Positions 8,811 to 16,760 of a stretch of 34,912 nucleotides of DNA are shown one piece after another; the stretch's first letter is position 1; the number at the start of each line of letters is the position of its first letter. The position numbers and the translations under genes were made by a program. The notes under the pieces are model-generated. The model was not told the DNA's origin and did not search any database. It was given only the letters and a program-made list of their open reading frames with translations. Source of the DNA: Bacillota bacterium (lineage in GTDB: Bacteria; Bacillota; Sulfobacillia; Sulfobacillales; Sulfobacillaceae); the NCBI GenBank assembly GCA_021797675.1, contig JAJZZH010000160.1:1-34912 (forward strand), read 5' to 3'.

Positions 8811-9225
8811 CGCCGTAAAACTCCGCCGTTCAGGGCGGAGATATGAGGCGTTGCCATCAGGCAAATCTCTTGCTAAAATACGCATGTTCGCTCTTTGACA
8901 ATTGGATACGTTGGCGGTTGTCTCCCGCAATCGTGGAAGACGTAAAATGTATCGCGTCATCAGGACAAGACGGTAAAACATGCGAACATCTACCGACCAC
9001 CTCTAACACGGTGGTATTAGGATCTGACGTGTGGAAACCACACGTATCGCCGTACCGTTCCCCTCCAGGGAGCGTTAACGCGTAGTCCGGCTGAACCCCG
9101 GGAAATTGCTGGCGGGATAAGCAGTGGCGAGTCAGGAGGGTCACTCCCAGGGTCTCACGACCCGCGACGCAGCCATGGTGGTTCCCCCAGAATCTCCGCC
9201 CTTTAGGGCGGAGAGGTTCAAGTTC
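8811..9225 (+). mobile_element. Internally deleted IS200/IS605-like element
   Basis: Two hairpins with the same stem bracket about 400 bases: CTCCGCC-GTTCA-GGGCGGAG at 8821-8840 and CTCCGCCC-TTTA-GGGCGGAG at 9194-9213. They look like the left- and right-end subterminal palindromes of an IS200/IS605-family element. Between them a plus-strand frame contains SDVWKPHVSPYRSPPGSVNA, and a second frame ends VVPPESPPFRAERFKFL, running through the right hairpin as TnpB tails often do. No tnpA and no catalytic part of tnpB remain. This fits a non-autonomous deletion derivative that kept both ends. The family assignment is inferred from the hairpins and tail style. Confidence 0.5.
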
Positions 9226-9356
9226 TTAAACCCTCTTCGGACAATGCCCGAGGCGCCCTGGCATGACATTTGGACAGAAGCGCCAGGTCGGAAGTCACCG
9301 TGCAGCGACTGCATCTGGAATCCGGCAGACCCACTCGGGCTCGGAGCACTGATGAA

Positions 9357-10334
9357 TTAGGCGCGAGCGCCCTGTCGACGCGCATTCAAAAGAAGGCTCA
9401 GGAAAATCAGGTAGGAAATTGCGACATCAGCCACCGCCACACCGCCGTGAGCCCTCAGCGACGCATCATAGAGGCCGTGCAGCACCGCCGCCGTCAAAAA
9501 TGCCCACCAAGCCGTCATTGCGCACCTCCGGCCATGTTGTTGTGCGGCGAGTCCCAAGCCGTAGGCGACAATTCCCGCCCAGATGGCGTGCAAAAAAGGG
9601 GTATAGAGGGCTCGGGAAAGCGCCGTGACCGTCCCCAGGCCCGCGGTCCGCCGCAAGACGTCAAAGGAAATGCCGTGTTGAACATAAAAAATGTTCTCCA
9701 CAGCCGAAAAGCCGAGACCGGAGCTAATTCCGAGCATCATGTACCCCAAGGGATGGGCGATTTTTCCTTGAGCTCGATGGACCGCTAGCACGATAAGGAC
9801 GAAGATCTGCTTGGCAAACTCCTCGGTGAGGCCGACCGAGAGCACGTAGGCTGGAAAGGCTACCAGCAGATAGGGAGAATTTAACAGCGGGTGGGCTCCC
9901 ACCCGCATCCAAAGGGACTCCACGCCAACAGCAATCAACACCCCTACAGCTCCGGTGAAGACATAGGCGACAACCTCAGCAATCAACGACTGCCAGCGCG
10001 TCTGCATTTGCGCGGTCATCAAGGGATGAAAAACAAAAAACCAAAACAGCGAAAAATAGACCATCATGCCATCGACCACGTTCAGGTGCAGATCGTCAAG
10101 CAAGATGGGCACGATCGCAAAAATTAGCAGCGCCCAAAAGAGCCGGGATTTCGCCACGGTCATCACGTATAGAATCGGATGGCTCGGCAATTGCCGATAG
10201 GCAACGGAAAACAGCCCTGGGGGTCGACCACGACATGTCTCACAGAGGACTTCCCCAACTGGATCCCCACAGCGTGCACAGCGTCCCAATCCCGGACGAC
10301 CTCCGTCAGGCGGAGAAAGCAGCTTTTTTCGCAT
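9357..10334 (-). CDS. Zinc-ribbon PrsW-type intramembrane metalloprotease
   Basis: A 325-residue polytopic membrane protein of the PrsW/CPBP-like glutamic-type protease group. The family's conserved residues are present: the Glu pair in TEEFAKQIF (171-172), Glu-Asn in FSAVENIFY (213-214), His249 in YTPFLHAIWAG, and His286 in VLHGLYD. About eight hydrophobic segments follow a cytoplasmic N-terminus holding Cys19, 22, 31 and 34 as CxxC...CxxC, a small zinc ribbon. B. subtilis PrsW cleaves the anti-sigma factor RsiW; no sigma/anti-sigma pair is visible here. The ATG at 10334 follows a G-rich site; an extended frame reaches 10403. A promoter is seen at 10568-10596. Protease family is well supported, substrate unknown. 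Confidence 0.87.
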   Translation of the reverse strand: MRKKLLSPPDGGRPGLGRCARCGDPVGEVLCETCRGRPPGLFSVAYRQLPSHPILYVMTVAKSRLFWALLIFAIVPILLDDLHLNVVDGMMVYFSLFWFFVFHPLMTAQMQTRWQSLIAEVVAYVFTGAVGVLIAVGVESLWMRVGAHPLLNSPYLLVAFPAYVLSVGLTEEFAKQIFVLIVLAVHRAQGKIAHPLGYMMLGISSGLGFSAVENIFYVQHGISFDVLRRTAGLGTVTALSRALYTPFLHAIWAGIVAYGLGLAAQQHGRRCAMTAWWAFLTAAVLHGLYDASLRAHGGVAVADVAISYLIFLSLLLNARRQGARA

Positions 10335-10350
10335 AGTGCCCCCCAACGTT

Positions 10351-10364
10351 GCGTTGCGCAACGC
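10351..10364. promoter_or_regulatory. 14-bp perfect palindrome upstream of the PrsW-like gene
   Basis: GCGTTGCGCAACGC is perfectly self-complementary and lies 16 bases before the start codon, inside the transcribed leader. It could be an operator or an RNA stem close to the ribosome binding site. The surrounding 50 bases are partly repeated at the right end of the window. Confidence 0.4.
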
Positions 10365-10567
10365 GGCAAGAATGTCTCCAGCATCCGGCCCTGCCGTTCC
10401 CATCCGCTTTGGGGCAACGCTGGATACCCGACATATCGCCTTAACCTGCCGGGCGTCCGCTTATCCGGCATCCACCGCCCCGCTTGTTCCTAACGGCGGA
10501 GGGCCAATTTTGCTTCACCAAGAAACTTGGCTGCTTTCGGTATGGCTACTAACTTGCTCCTATTGGT

Positions 10568-10596
10568 ATTGTATGAGTCAGCTTAGGAAATGCCAA
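10568..10596 (-). promoter_or_regulatory. Sigma-A-type promoter for the PrsW-like gene
   Basis: On the minus strand TTGGCA (10596-10591) and TACAAT (10573-10568) are separated by exactly 17 bases, the best two-box promoter in the window. Transcription would start near 10561, giving a leader of about 225 bases before the ATG at 10334. That leader includes a small CCAAG-AAA-CTTGG hairpin near 10518-10530 and the 14-bp palindrome. Confidence 0.6.
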
Positions 10597-10955
10597 GGCG
10601 AACGGTCAAAGCCCCAAGGGCCAGGCAATCAGCGAAAATCGCTGAAGGCGGCGATCATAGCGGCCTTGCGAGCTTTCCGTCTAAAGCTAGGGACGATGAT
10701 CCGCTACAACGTGCTTAAGTATATCGACGCATCGCTACGCCGAAACTGTACCGACCTACGCGTTTCCCAGCACATCGGGAAGGGTTCGCTCTTCCCAGAC
10801 CGCAGTATCATCCCGTGACGGTCTCCCGCCCCATACTCCTCCGCCGAAGTGGGACTCCGACCGGACAAGTCCTGCCGGTCGCCGTGTGCCATTTCCTTCA
10901 TCGACAGGCCCAGAGGCAACCCGTCTCCGTACGGCGGCTTCTTCCTTCCGGCGAC
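10597..10955. other. Gene-free stretch between array and PrsW promoter
   Basis: No gene is recognised. A small inverted repeat CAGCGA-AAA-TCGCTG lies near 10631-10645. The minus-strand frame downstream of the 48-bp array runs through this region with no family signature. Confidence 0.4.
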
Positions 10956-11098
10956 CACTGACGGTAGGAAGGAATCCCCAGCATAACCCCTAAGCATGGG
11001 GACAACTGACGGTAGGAAGAAATCCCCAGCATAACCCCTAAGCATGGGGACAACTGACGGTAGGAAGAAATCCCCAGCATAACCCCTAAGCATGGGGG
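10956..11098 (-). repeat. 48-bp tandem repeat array, locus 1 (three units)
   Basis: Three directly abutting units begin at 10956, 11004 and 11052. Units 2 and 3 are identical over their shared length; unit 1 differs at a few positions near its start (for example AAGGAA for AAGAAA). On the minus strand each unit contains GTCCCCATGCT, TTAGGGGT, TGGGGATT and TTCCTACCGTCA, and can fold as CCCC-ATGCTTA-GGGG. The unit length is a multiple of three, so the minus frame repeats a 16-residue block. At the low-coordinate side the last unit's CTTCCTACCG faces an inverted near-copy, CCGGAAGGAAG. The same repeat family recurs at 20651-20782 in the other orientation. Confidence 0.9.
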
Positions 11099-11451
11099 CT
11101 GAGGGAATCCGACCCCCAACCGCTACCCTCGATCCAATCCCGTCCCCTTGCGGGGAAAGCTAGCCCCCACGCGGCGGCCCTGCATTCGTCTGAGACCTTC
11201 CCTGACCAGCACATTGGGCCGGGAACGCAGCACCTCGCGCATCGCTTCGGAAATGGCCTCGGCTATCCGCAAAGACCTCCGTCACCCCGGCGTCCAAGCC
11301 AACGCGCGGCCTCGCCAATATGCACCAGCCCACCTATACTTAATAAGGCGATTTACATAGATATCACGGGATTGGTTTGAGCAGTTGTCTGCCCCATCCG
11401 ATGTTCCCTCCGACGCACTCAGCCAAATCGCGTTTCTGGGCCAACCGTCAC
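11099..11451 (-). mobile_element. Probable TnpB tail remnant next to the 48-bp array
   Basis: On the minus strand a frame containing GSRVAVGGRIPSA runs straight into the first 48-bp unit. The segment 11111-11160 is one of three dispersed, related stretches in the window (also near 25881 and 33996) sharing CCACCGCTACC-like and CGTCCCCTTG-like blocks. The rest of the interval shows no gene. Reading this as the decayed 3' end of an IS200/IS605-type tnpB is an inference. Confidence 0.35.
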
Positions 11452-12138
11452 TTAGGATGGCTGACCATCTCTACCGTCTTCCCGCTCACGCGGCAACCGC
11501 CATGGGTTCGGCACCGCGAACAAATATCCCGCCAACATTAGGAACAAACCGACGATATTCATTACCGGCAGCACGGACAAAACCACCTCCTGAGGCGCCA
11601 GCGATCCCCCCACGCCAGAGGCCGTCGCCCCAACCGCGATGAGCAAAGTGCAATGGCGGCGTGACTTCCACCACGACCATAGGGCACCAACGACTACCAT
11701 GGTTCCACCAACGGAGGCCGTAGCCACGTAGGCGATGCGGGCTACTCCCGTGATCCCGCCCACGCCGGCATTTAGGGTTAACCAGTTGCCGATCACGGAC
11801 ATCGGCGAAAAACACGTGGAAATCAACAATCCGATGCCCACCAACCCTATCCCGACGGCATATCCGCGTGCCATGGGCCTCGCAAACGCCAGATATCCGG
11901 TGCCCACCGACATGGCTCCCACCAAGCCGGCCGACGCCATGATGTAGACATGGTACCAGGGCAGTGTCCATCCTTGGCTAACGGTGCTAGCCTCGGATCC
12001 ATAAGTCAAGGCGGACAAAACAAAAGAAATCGCCCACCAGAAGTAAAATGGGGACCGACGCGCTTGATACCGCACAAACAAGATAACCGAGAATCCCAAC
12101 GACACCGTGGCAGCCACCCAGAACAGTGCGGGTACCAT
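11452..12138 (-). CDS. Unknown seven-helix membrane protein
   Basis: I do not recognise this family. The 228-residue product has about seven evenly spaced hydrophobic segments beginning at residue 3 (VPALFWVAATVSLGFSVILF), short loops, and a polar, charged C-terminus (PREREDGRDGQPS). The overall plan of paired helices with aromatic residues at the interfaces resembles small 7TM sensor or lipid-enzyme modules, but no motif decides this. The ATG at 12138 has GGGGTGAG five bases upstream; a GTG at 12162 is the alternative. It is isolated, with no same-strand gene within about 1 kb. Confidence 0.7.
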   Translation of the reverse strand: MVPALFWVAATVSLGFSVILFVRYQARRSPFYFWWAISFVLSALTYGSEASTVSQGWTLPWYHVYIMASAGLVGAMSVGTGYLAFARPMARGYAVGIGLVGIGLLISTCFSPMSVIGNWLTLNAGVGGITGVARIAYVATASVGGTMVVVGALWSWWKSRRHCTLLIAVGATASGVGGSLAPQEVVLSVLPVMNIVGLFLMLAGYLFAVPNPWRLPREREDGRDGQPS

Positions 12139-12781
12139 GTCTCTCACCCCATCTGTTTGCACTCTAACAAATTCCTGTCAGCCGGCTTAGCCCCGTTCGG
12201 CCGTATCTCAGGGTCCGTTGGAACCATCTCCTTCGGGTCTGATTGGCCCCACTGCCCTCCGGTGGTGTTCGTGTAGACACAATGATTACCACTACCCTTG
12301 GGCAACGAGCAAGTAAGACCACCCACCTATCCGCCTCTGGACATCCGCCGTGACCGTGCCTGCCATGGACAATCTCCCCGGAGCGGAGGCGCCAATCTCT
12401 CCAAACCCGCCGTCGTTTAGCTATGCGATCGAGCCACGTAAGCTACCAAATTGTTCGTCGCAACGCACGCGACATACTCCGCCTGCGACCAGGAGCTAAA
12501 TGGTCCAGGCAATCGCCACGCGCCTGTCACTTTGGAATCACAAACGGCAGGAAAGTCGTACAATTCGTAGACGGGGAGGACGGACTCCACCCGGGCAGTT
12601 GCAGGGCATGGTACACTAAAGGCGATGCGGACCCGCAATGACCACCCAAACTCGGTTCAGACAGAAAACACACACCTAAATCGATGAGGAAGCGTCTGTT
12701 TCTCAAAAAAGGATGGACTTAATTCCCTGGCAACCCCCCGGGGATTTCCTAAACAGGATCGCAAGCAAGGGAGGGAGTTCG
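12139..12781. other. Gene-poor stretch
   Basis: No recognisable gene. A 73-codon minus frame (12417-12638) contains YELYDFPAVCDSKVTGAWRL, which looks protein-like, but it lacks a ribosome binding site and a family match. A possible promoter lies at 12609-12617. Confidence 0.35.
12609..12617 (+). promoter_or_regulatory. Possible extended -10 promoter
   Basis: TGGTACACT, the same form as the element before paaA. It lies about 165 bases upstream of the membrane protein gene at 12782. No -35 is apparent. Confidence 0.3.
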
Positions 12782-13198
12782 TTGTCCGTGCTTCGGAATC
12801 CGCAGAGTCGGCGGCTCAGCCGTCGCTCCTTACATCGTCGCCGCGCTTCAACGATTGCTTGGCGCTTGCCAGCCCTCGCCGTGGTCATGTTAGCGCTCAT
12901 GGCCCTTTCGTTTATCGCGGGTTGGTTGGTTGCGCTGGGACCCGTGCACCAAGCTCTAATCCAGCTGCATCGTGATATACGAGCGGTCAACGCCCGACGG
13001 CCGCTCATCGTGCATCCTATTAACTTTTGGGTCGGGTTGGTCGGATTCGTCATGGGAATGCTGGTCCTCGCCGTGGGCAACCATCTCCTGCGGGGCCCGA
13101 CGGACGGTCAGAAGCCATCCGAGTTCCCGGCCGAAGCGATCGAGCCCGCTCTCCCCCTGGCCACTGGCGATGCCCCTTCGGAGGGCGGTCCCGATTGA
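12782..13198 (+). CDS. Small two-helix membrane protein, unknown
   Basis: A 138-residue product from the TTG at 12782, where GGGAGGGAG lies four to eight bases upstream; GTG 12788 is also possible, and the frame is open to an ATG at 12713 that has no spacing from its purine run. An Arg-rich N-terminus precedes a hydrophobic helix (ALAVVMLALMALSFIAGWLV). A polar loop then leads to a second helix (FWVGLVGFVMGMLVLAVG) and an acidic Pro-rich tail. No family is recognised. It is convergent with the 46-codon gene at 13219-13359, leaving only 20 bases between stops. Confidence 0.55.
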   Translation: MSVLRNPQSRRLSRRSLHRRRASTIAWRLPALAVVMLALMALSFIAGWLVALGPVHQALIQLHRDIRAVNARRPLIVHPINFWVGLVGFVMGMLVLAVGNHLLRGPTDGQKPSEFPAEAIEPALPLATGDAPSEGGPD

Positions 13199-13218
13199 CT
13201 GCGCGGGAACACTCTGGA

Positions 13219-13359
13219 CTACGCGGAGGTCCAAAGTGCCGGCAAAACTCCAAGGCTCACCGTTCTCCCCGACAAGTCCAACACAGCACTCAGATAGAAT
13301 CCGAGAGCCATCAACAGCACTCCACCGACCACCACCCAAAACCAGGTTCGTCTGTCCAT
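13219..13359 (-). CDS. 46-residue single-helix membrane peptide
   Basis: A short frame with ATG at 13359 and TAG at 13219-13221. The product starts MDRRTWFWVVVGGVLLMALG and continues with FYLSAVLDLSGRTVSLGVLPALW: a positively charged N-terminus, one strong transmembrane helix and a short outside tail. The amphipathic order and hydrophobic composition are hard to explain by chance, and an in-frame stop lies 30 bases upstream, so the start is bounded. The ribosome binding site is weak (GGGGCG). No family is recognised. It could be a small regulatory or oxidase-associated membrane peptide. Confidence 0.5.
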   Translation of the reverse strand: MDRRTWFWVVVGGVLLMALGFYLSAVLDLSGRTVSLGVLPALWTSA

Positions 13360-13866
13360 CGCCCCGTTGGGCCACCGGGATGCCCTTCATGAGGGCAACG
13401 CGGCGCCTGCTCCTTTCTGCTGACTTGGTCGATTCATTTTCTTGGCGCAGCCCTGGTGTTAAACCCACCACCCCACGACCTTGCTCGGTGCGGTCCATGA
13501 AAACGCTACTATCTTGGGGATCAACATCCTCTCTGGGTCACCTGATGCCCATCCGCGGCCGGCCACCTAGCCCCCCGACGCAGGTCAATTCGCAACGGGG
13601 ATTAAGAACTTTCCCCGCCCTGCGTAGCATCCTGGCTCCGGTGGCGCACATGGGTGACGCTGACGAAGGGGACCGCCGAAACGCCGATCGTTTGGCGTCT
13701 CAGAACAGTATGCCCATGCATCACACGACTGTCTAGCACCCAACTATCGACGCTTACGCGTCAACGATCTCCGCTTTTTCTGGGAATTTTTCCCCAAGAG
13801 GGGTGTCATCCGTTGCCCGAAAAACGTCAACCAGGATAGCCCACAGCCTTCGTCTGACTTTTTTCT
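13360..13866. other. Gene-free stretch
   Basis: No gene, RNA or repeat is recognised. Long frames on either strand have shadow-like composition without start signals. Confidence 0.4.
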
Positions 13867-13964
13867 CCCCCCGCAGAGCGAAGCGGAGTTTAGGGGGGAG
13901 TCCTCTTCTCGGCCTGGGGTTGATCCCCTCATCTGACAAGCCGCACCCGCAGGATCAACCCCAG
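13867..13964 (-). repeat. Two strong hairpins at the 3' side of a tnpB relic
   Basis: CTCCCCCC and GGGGGGAG (about 13866-13901) form an eight-pair stem around a GC-rich inner arm. Next to it CTGGGGTTGATCC (13914-13926) and GGATCAACCCCAG (13952-13964) are a perfect 13-bp inverted repeat with a 25-base loop. T-runs do not follow either stem in the 3' direction on either strand, so intrinsic termination is unlikely. Their position just beyond the TnpB relic suggests the right-end structures of that element. Confidence 0.5.
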
Positions 13965-14079
13965 CCCCGTCCCCCACCACATGGGCACGACCGTATGATC
14001 AGTGGCGACCAGATCTGCGCCGTCTTAGGCCATGGCCTACGCAGGCTCTCTTCCTCGCAGGATGGGTTCAGTTCCCCTT

Positions 14080-14680
14080 GCGGCATAAGTTCATCATTCC
14101 GACAAAATTGGCATCCGCGGTACACGGTATAGGAGGAAACCGGATTGGCCCATCGAAAGAGGTGCTCCCCCCTGCCGATCAAGCAGCCGCGGGGGCACAT
14201 CTGCAAGGTGTAGGCCAAAATGCGCCCCACGGGGAGCATTCCTTCGCCAAACGCCAAGTCGCGCACCCAGGGCATGTGGCCACGGATCCTTGGACACGTT
14301 TAGGATTCATGCGAGGGGAAAGGTTCCGGACGCCTTTGGGCACGTTGTACCGACGCAGATCCTCCACAACGATGCATCATGGCCACCGCAAAATCGACCG
14401 TCGAGATGACGGACTTTGTTCCGAAGATCGCGATTATCTTGGACATCGTTTTGCAACCGGCCGCTTGGTTCCCGGCTCTGACGGATCGCATTGAGCAGCA
14501 GGTGCCGTTGATGGCATCCGTCCACAGAAGGCTGGGCAGGCTTTGTCCAACGTTTCGCGACATCTTGCAACAGCCTTCCGCACCGGCTATTCGCCTGGGC
14601 CACGTGCGACAGGCTTTTGGCGACCTTCTCGTAGGCTTCCTTGCGCTCGGCCAATGGCCGATTGTACCACAAGCCATGGC
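14080..14680 (-). pseudogene. Frameshifted tnpB (IS200/IS605-type) relic
   Basis: On the minus strand one frame reads IVVEDLRRYNVPKGVRN near 14335-14385; the IVVEDL motif is the RuvC-like acidic motif of TnpB, the RNA-guided nuclease relative of Cas12. The preceding frame gives STVDFAVAMMH, which normally runs directly into that motif, so a frameshift lies near 14365. Further on AYTLQMCPRGC and YTVYRGCQFC resemble the TnpB zinc ribbon (TSQ-C-x2-C ... C-x2-C) in yet another frame. The gene is therefore broken several times and not functional. The hairpins at 13867-13964 may be its right end. Confidence 0.62.
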
Positions 14681-14967
14681 GTACCGCAGGTATTCACGAA
14701 GGGATCGGTACCCACCCGGCCGTCACCGCTGGCCATTGCCCCACCAGCCTTCCCGACCACCGACCACGGTGATTCCGGGCCCCTTATCCCGTTCAATACG
14801 GGGCGACCGGCCCTTGAGAGCGAGCGTGAGGCTGCACTATCCTATAACTAGGGAATTCGGCTGCTCGGACTCGGAACGCCTGGCTGAGCAATCACCGCAG
14901 TCAGCAGCCGAAACCAGGAGGCGTTCTGCTCCAAGCGGCCGCGATCCCGGAAGGGGGAAATCCATCC

Positions 14968-16134
14968 ATGGCCGACACTCCGGACCTCTTCAATGCAATT
15001 GCTGCCCATTACGACCGCTACAGTAATCTGCTCTCGGCTGACGGTATCCGCGTCTGGCGTCGGCACGCCATCGACCGTCTCGCCCTGCAGCGTGGTAACG
15101 ACGTGCTGGATGTAGGCTGCGGCACCGGCACCGCCACCGTGGAGATGGCGCGCAGGGTGGCTCCCAACGGGCGCATCACTGGGATAGACCCGTCCCCGGA
15201 GATGCTGGCGGTGGCCCGCACGCTGCTCCCGAAGGCCGATGCCAACGTGCAATGGCTATTGGGCCGGGCGGAAGCGTTGCCATTCGCCGCTCAGAGCTTC
15301 GATCGAGTCAGTGCCTTCTTTTCCTTACGCAACATGGGCGACTGGCGGCACGCCGTGCGAGAAATTCACCGGGTCCTCCGTCCAGGTGGACTGGCAGCCG
15401 TCTTGGACATGTTGCAGCCCGCGAGTACCCTGGGCACATTGGTTCTGAAAGGCCTCGATGCCCTGACTCGCCACACGGCTGTGGAGGGTCTCGAACCCTT
15501 CCGCTGGTTGCCGCGATCAGTCCTGCATGCTCCGACCGCCAATGAATTGCGTGCTCGCTTGGAGACCGAAGGCTTTCACTTAGTGTCGACGCATCATTGG
15601 CTGGGCGACTTGGTCACCCTGATGGTGGCTCGGCGGGAGGACGCAGGGCTTCGATCGGTTAGTTCGGACGATCGATCGGGGACCACGATTGTATGGGCTA
15701 CCAACGGGTCCGAGAGCAGTCTTCAAGCTGGCCAGTGGTTGGCCCTGCACGGCCTTGGAGCGTCGACCAAGGTTCACGTAGTGACGGTTTGCCCTCCCTT
15801 TGACCGCACCCCCGCTCCTTCTTTGGTCGATACCGACATTGTCGCTTGGAAGGCGGTGTTGAACGCCTCGCGTCGCTTGATCGCGCCCTATGCTGGCGTT
15901 CCGGTGACTGCCCGCCTGTTGTTCGGAACTCCAGCGGCAACCATTTTGCGCTACGCCCGGGAAATTGAAGCCAACCTGATCGTCATCGGCCAACCTCGGC
16001 GCAGTTGGGGTGCGCAGCGGCTTACCGGCAGCGTCTATCGCCGCGTGTGGAACCAAAGCCCCATCCCCGTTCTGATAATCCGCGACAACGGCAGACCGAC
16101 GCAATCCGCCGTCTTTCCCCTTACTCCTGGATAG
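14968..16134 (+). CDS. UbiE/MenG-type methyltransferase fused to a universal stress protein domain
   Basis: A 388-residue two-domain protein. Residues 1-225 are a class I SAM methyltransferase close to UbiE/MenG (quinone C-methylation): VLDVGCGTGTATVEMA (47-61) is motif I, GIDPSPEML the acidic loop, and AFFSLRNMGDW with IHRVLRPGGLAAVLDM the UbiE-like signatures. Residues 238-372 form a UspA fold beginning TTIVWATNGSESS and ending with LIVIGQPRRSWGAQRLTGSV and SPIPVLII. The usual ATP-binding G-x2-G-x9-G-S/T is present except that the second Gly is Arg344 (G341, R344, G354, S355). The ATG follows AAGGGGG by ten bases. It is convergent with the gene at 16140, with five bases between stops. Activity on demethylmenaquinone is plausible but not proven. 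Confidence 0.92.
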   Translation: MADTPDLFNAIAAHYDRYSNLLSADGIRVWRRHAIDRLALQRGNDVLDVGCGTGTATVEMARRVAPNGRITGIDPSPEMLAVARTLLPKADANVQWLLGRAEALPFAAQSFDRVSAFFSLRNMGDWRHAVREIHRVLRPGGLAAVLDMLQPASTLGTLVLKGLDALTRHTAVEGLEPFRWLPRSVLHAPTANELRARLETEGFHLVSTHHWLGDLVTLMVARREDAGLRSVSSDDRSGTTIVWATNGSESSLQAGQWLALHGLGASTKVHVVTVCPPFDRTPAPSLVDTDIVAWKAVLNASRRLIAPYAGVPVTARLLFGTPAATILRYAREIEANLIVIGQPRRSWGAQRLTGSVYRRVWNQSPIPVLIIRDNGRPTQSAVFPLTPG

Positions 16135-16139
16135 CCGGC

Positions 16140-16361
16140 CTATCCGCCGCTACCCACCGAAGCGGCCGACGAGGTCACCAAGATCAGGCAGCCGTTATGC
16201 AAATCGTGGACGTTCGCATTGGTAATGCGAACAATCCACATGGCAATTCGATCCCGTTCTTCGTCATCGTTCGCGTAGAAAATCGGCGCCATACCCCCGG
16301 AGACGGCTTCGCGTTTAGAGGTTACCACCGCAAACATGACCGGTGACGGTGCATCCGCCAT
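16140..16361 (-). CDS. Small protein resembling the YIEGIA capping-complex subunit
   Basis: A 73-residue protein with a compact alpha/beta core: MFAVVTSKREAVSGGMAPIF, YANDDEERDRIAMWIVRI and VHDLHNGCLILV. This pattern (AVVT, GGxxPIFYA, DEE...IA, HDL.NGC.I.V) resembles short Firmicutes proteins annotated as capping complex subunits for YIEGIA-family membrane proteins. No YIEGIA partner is seen in the window. The ATG at 16361 has GGGGGAT six bases upstream; an internal ATG at codon 9 is possible. It is convergent with the methyltransferase-Usp gene. The family match is from memory of the pattern and moderately sure. Confidence 0.6.
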   Translation of the reverse strand: MADAPSPVMFAVVTSKREAVSGGMAPIFYANDDEERDRIAMWIVRITNANVHDLHNGCLILVTSSAASVGSGG

Positions 16362-16452
16362 TCCGCATCCCCCCTATCGGCCAAAGCCTTCCCCTTTTCG
16401 CGCATCGCTAATCTCGGTTTGCGACAGCAATGGGGCACCACAGTTCGACCCA

Positions 16453-16461
16453 TGGTATAAT
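16453..16461 (+). promoter_or_regulatory. Extended -10 promoter
   Basis: TGGTATAAT, identical to the element before purK. It lies 368 bases upstream of the aldo/keto reductase start and is the only good promoter candidate in this gap, implying a long leader containing the 16732-16760 hairpin. Confidence 0.4.
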
Positions 16462-16731
16462 CATCCTGTTCGCCGGTTGAAAGCCCACAACAGTGGTCTG
16501 GCCGCCCCCAGAACGCGCCGCTCAGTGTCTCCCCGCTTGGGGCCCGGCCACGGATTCGGTCCCTTCATCCCCCCGGTAAGGCAGATGCTGTCGAACCGGG
16601 GCATCGGCAGTCTGATTTTGGCCGTACTCCGATCCCTGGGCCGCGCTAGAGACCGGGTGGCCCGCTGACGAGATCGTTCCTGCGAGGCGACCGCATCCCG
16701 GTGACCGCACGATCATCACTGGGACTGCCCG

Positions 16732-16760
16732 AGGATTCCCCGAACGACGAGGGGAATCCT
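16732..16760. repeat. Perfect 10-bp inverted repeat
   Basis: AGGATTCCCC, nine-base loop GAACGACGA, GGGGAATCCT. No U-tract follows, so it is not an intrinsic terminator for the plus strand. It lies 68 bases upstream of the aldo/keto reductase start and may be an operator or a leader hairpin. Confidence 0.5.

Noticed and set aside
10956-11098. CRISPR array
   Set aside because: The units abut with no variable spacers; the whole 48-bp period is repeated, and no cas genes are near.
12956-13498. 180-codon minus-strand protein
   Set aside because: It overlaps the better supported two-helix membrane gene and the 46-codon gene, has Arg/Gly-rich shadow composition and lacks a start signal.
13866-13901. 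Intrinsic terminator
   Set aside because: The T-run precedes the stem on the plus strand, and on the minus strand an A-run follows it, so neither orientation gives a stem followed by U residues.
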